Part shown: positions 6,487 through 7,361 of the stretch, piece by piece
Layout: every line of letters begins with the position of its first letter
Numbering within the stretch: position 1 is the first letter of the stretch
Assembly (NCBI GenBank): GCA_022572825.1
Contig: JACZVE010000149.1
Location: 1-7,361, forward strand
Source of the DNA: SAR324 cluster bacterium
Lineage (GTDB): Bacteria; SAR324; JACQKK01
DNA length: 7,361 nucleotides
Direction: 5' to 3'
Notes under the pieces: generated by a model
Database searches by the model: none
Seen by the model: only the letters and a program-made list of their open reading frames with translations
What the model was told of the DNA's origin: nothing
Made by a program: the position numbers and the translations under genes

Positions 6487-6760
6487 ATTGTCGGCCTAGT
6501 GCTCGGTTGCACACAAGAGCAAAGGTACTGTCGCATCCGGCGGGCAAGGGTTCTGCCCTGCATCGCTTGCGGGTCCCGCGTTGAAGTGCTTCGACGCTCG
6601 TTTGTCTTCCCCCGCCGCAATCGATTCGCTTTGCAATGTCATTTTGTACAATTACTTCGCGTGAGAAATTCGCGTGCCGGTACTGTGTGACCAATCGCAG
6701 TTAAGACAATATACCGCGCCGTTACGATATCTCGCGAAATACATTGGCTTGGCACCGGCG
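6487..6760. other. Divergent intergenic region between moaB and engB
   Basis: These 274 bases hold no convincing gene; the open frames crossing it on both strands lack motifs. It must contain the promoters of both flanking genes. AT-rich spots that could be -10 elements are tacaat (6647-6652) and tatacc (6710-6715), but I find no matching -35 at proper spacing for either. A small stem (gggca 6542-6546 with tgccc 6554-6558) lies near moaB. A GTG at 6674 is in frame with engB and would add 29 residues, but the family start fits the ATG at 6761 better. Confidence 0.5.
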
Positions 6761-7361
6761 ATGAAGATCGTGTCCGCTGATTTTGTCCAGAGCGCGGTTT
6801 CCTCCCGCAGATTTCCCCCACCTTTATTACCCGAAGTCGCCTTTGCGGGCAAATCCAATGTGGGCAAGTCCAGCCTGATCAACTCCCTGCTGAATCGCAA
6901 GGGGCTGGCGAAGACCAGCTCCGTGCCGGGCAAGACGCAAATGGTCAACTTTTTCCGCCTCAACGAGGCGTTCCAGTTCGTGGACCTGCCCGGCTACGGA
7001 TTTTCCCAGGCCCCCCGCACCGTCCGCGACACCTGGGAGCGGCTCGTTACCTCCTATCTGCTTGATCGGGCAGTCTTGCGGGGGGTTGTGATGATCGTGG
7101 ATGTACGCCACGATCCGGGCCCGCTGGACCGCCAGATGAAGGCCTGGCTGGATGGCGCGGGGTTATCCACCCTCGTCGTCGCCAACAAGGCGGACAAGAT
7201 CGGCAAGGCCCGCTTGAACGCTCACCTTGACAGGTTGGCATCCGCCCTGGCGCTGTCCGAACCGGCGTTGGCCTATTCTGCCCGCACGGGCGCCGGGCGG
7301 GTGCAGCTCTGGCAACGGCTCCATCGCTGGCTAAGCGCACCTCCCGGCCCGCGGCGCGCAT
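6761..7361 (+). CDS. engB: Ribosome biogenesis GTP-binding protein EngB (YihA/YsxC), 3' end cut by window
   Basis: The frame stays open from the ATG at 6761 to the window edge, giving 200 residues. Family members are about 195-215 residues, so only the last few codons are missing. EngB is a small cytoplasmic GTPase needed for late assembly of the large ribosomal subunit. All GTPase motifs are present: G1 GKSNVGKS (30-37), G2 Thr59 in SSVPGKTQMVNFF, G3 DLPGYG (75-80), G4 NKAD (142-145) and G5 SART (173-176). The start MKIVSADFVQSAV lines up with the usual N-terminus of the family, which supports the ATG over an in-frame GTG at 6674. The ribosome site is weak (ggcaccggcg). The gene is divergent from moaB. 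Confidence 0.95.
   Translation, partial: MKIVSADFVQSAVSSRRFPPPLLPEVAFAGKSNVGKSSLINSLLNRKGLAKTSSVPGKTQMVNFFRLNEAFQFVDLPGYGFSQAPRTVRDTWERLVTSYLLDRAVLRGVVMIVDVRHDPGPLDRQMKAWLDGAGLSTLVVANKADKIGKARLNAHLDRLASALALSEPALAYSARTGAGRVQLWQRLHRWLSAPPGPRRA

Noticed and set aside
6631..6652. Candidate promoter ttgcaa with tacaat upstream of engB
   Set aside because: The two elements are only 10 bases apart, well short of the usual 16-18, so they cannot form a standard sigma-70 promoter.
5887..6690. Long plus strand open frame (267 codons) opposite moaB
   Set aside because: It is antisense to a clear moaB and shows no conserved motif.
5963..6694. Long minus strand open frame (243 codons) over the moaB region
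   Set aside because: It is a different frame from moaB, which has full family motifs; this frame has low-complexity Arg/Gly-rich content and no recognisable domain.

Overview
The window is about 7.4 kb of GC-rich DNA from what looks like a diderm (Gram-negative) bacterium. The evidence is an exported protein with a signal peptide and an outer-membrane-barrel-like C-terminus ending in Phe, together with an MsbA-type ABC exporter. The C-terminus of a coenzyme F420 gamma-glutamyl ligase (CofE) at the left edge suggests a lineage with F420 metabolism. The sequence alone does not let me name a taxon. An uncultivated proteobacterium-like lineage would fit.

Layout, left to right. (1) Bases 1-131: end of cofE (+). 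(2) Bases 132-368: non-coding spacer with four successive hairpins, three of them strong, resembling a dispersed intergenic repeat. (3) Bases 369-1151: sirtuin deacylase (-), convergent with cofE. (4) Bases 1261-2145: exported, probably outer-membrane beta-barrel protein (+), divergent from the sirtuin and followed by a strong GC hairpin. (5) Bases 2283-2897: histidine phosphatase (+). (6) A leftward cluster at 6486-3044: MoaB/MogA-type molybdopterin adenylyltransferase, then a coiled-coil protein with a degenerate GHKL-like C-terminus, then an MsbA-type ABC half-transporter. (7) Bases 6761-7361: start of the ribosome-assembly GTPase EngB (YihA/YsxC) (+), cut by the window edge and divergent from moaB.

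The leftward cluster is the only clear candidate operon. The GHKL-like gene and the ABC gene are 12 nt apart, and a good Shine-Dalgarno site lies in that gap. moaB lies 68 nt upstream on the same strand. The other genes look like separate housekeeping units: cofactor synthesis, protein deacylation, a small phosphatase and ribosome biogenesis.

I see no CRISPR array, tRNA, rRNA, transposase, phage gene or defence system, and no convincing new multi-gene system. The two items most worth a second look are the hairpin cluster at 190-340, where one stem favours a + strand RNA, and the unrecognised GHKL-like protein at 4991-5905, which lacks visible ATP-binding and phospho-acceptor motifs but is closely coupled to the exporter.
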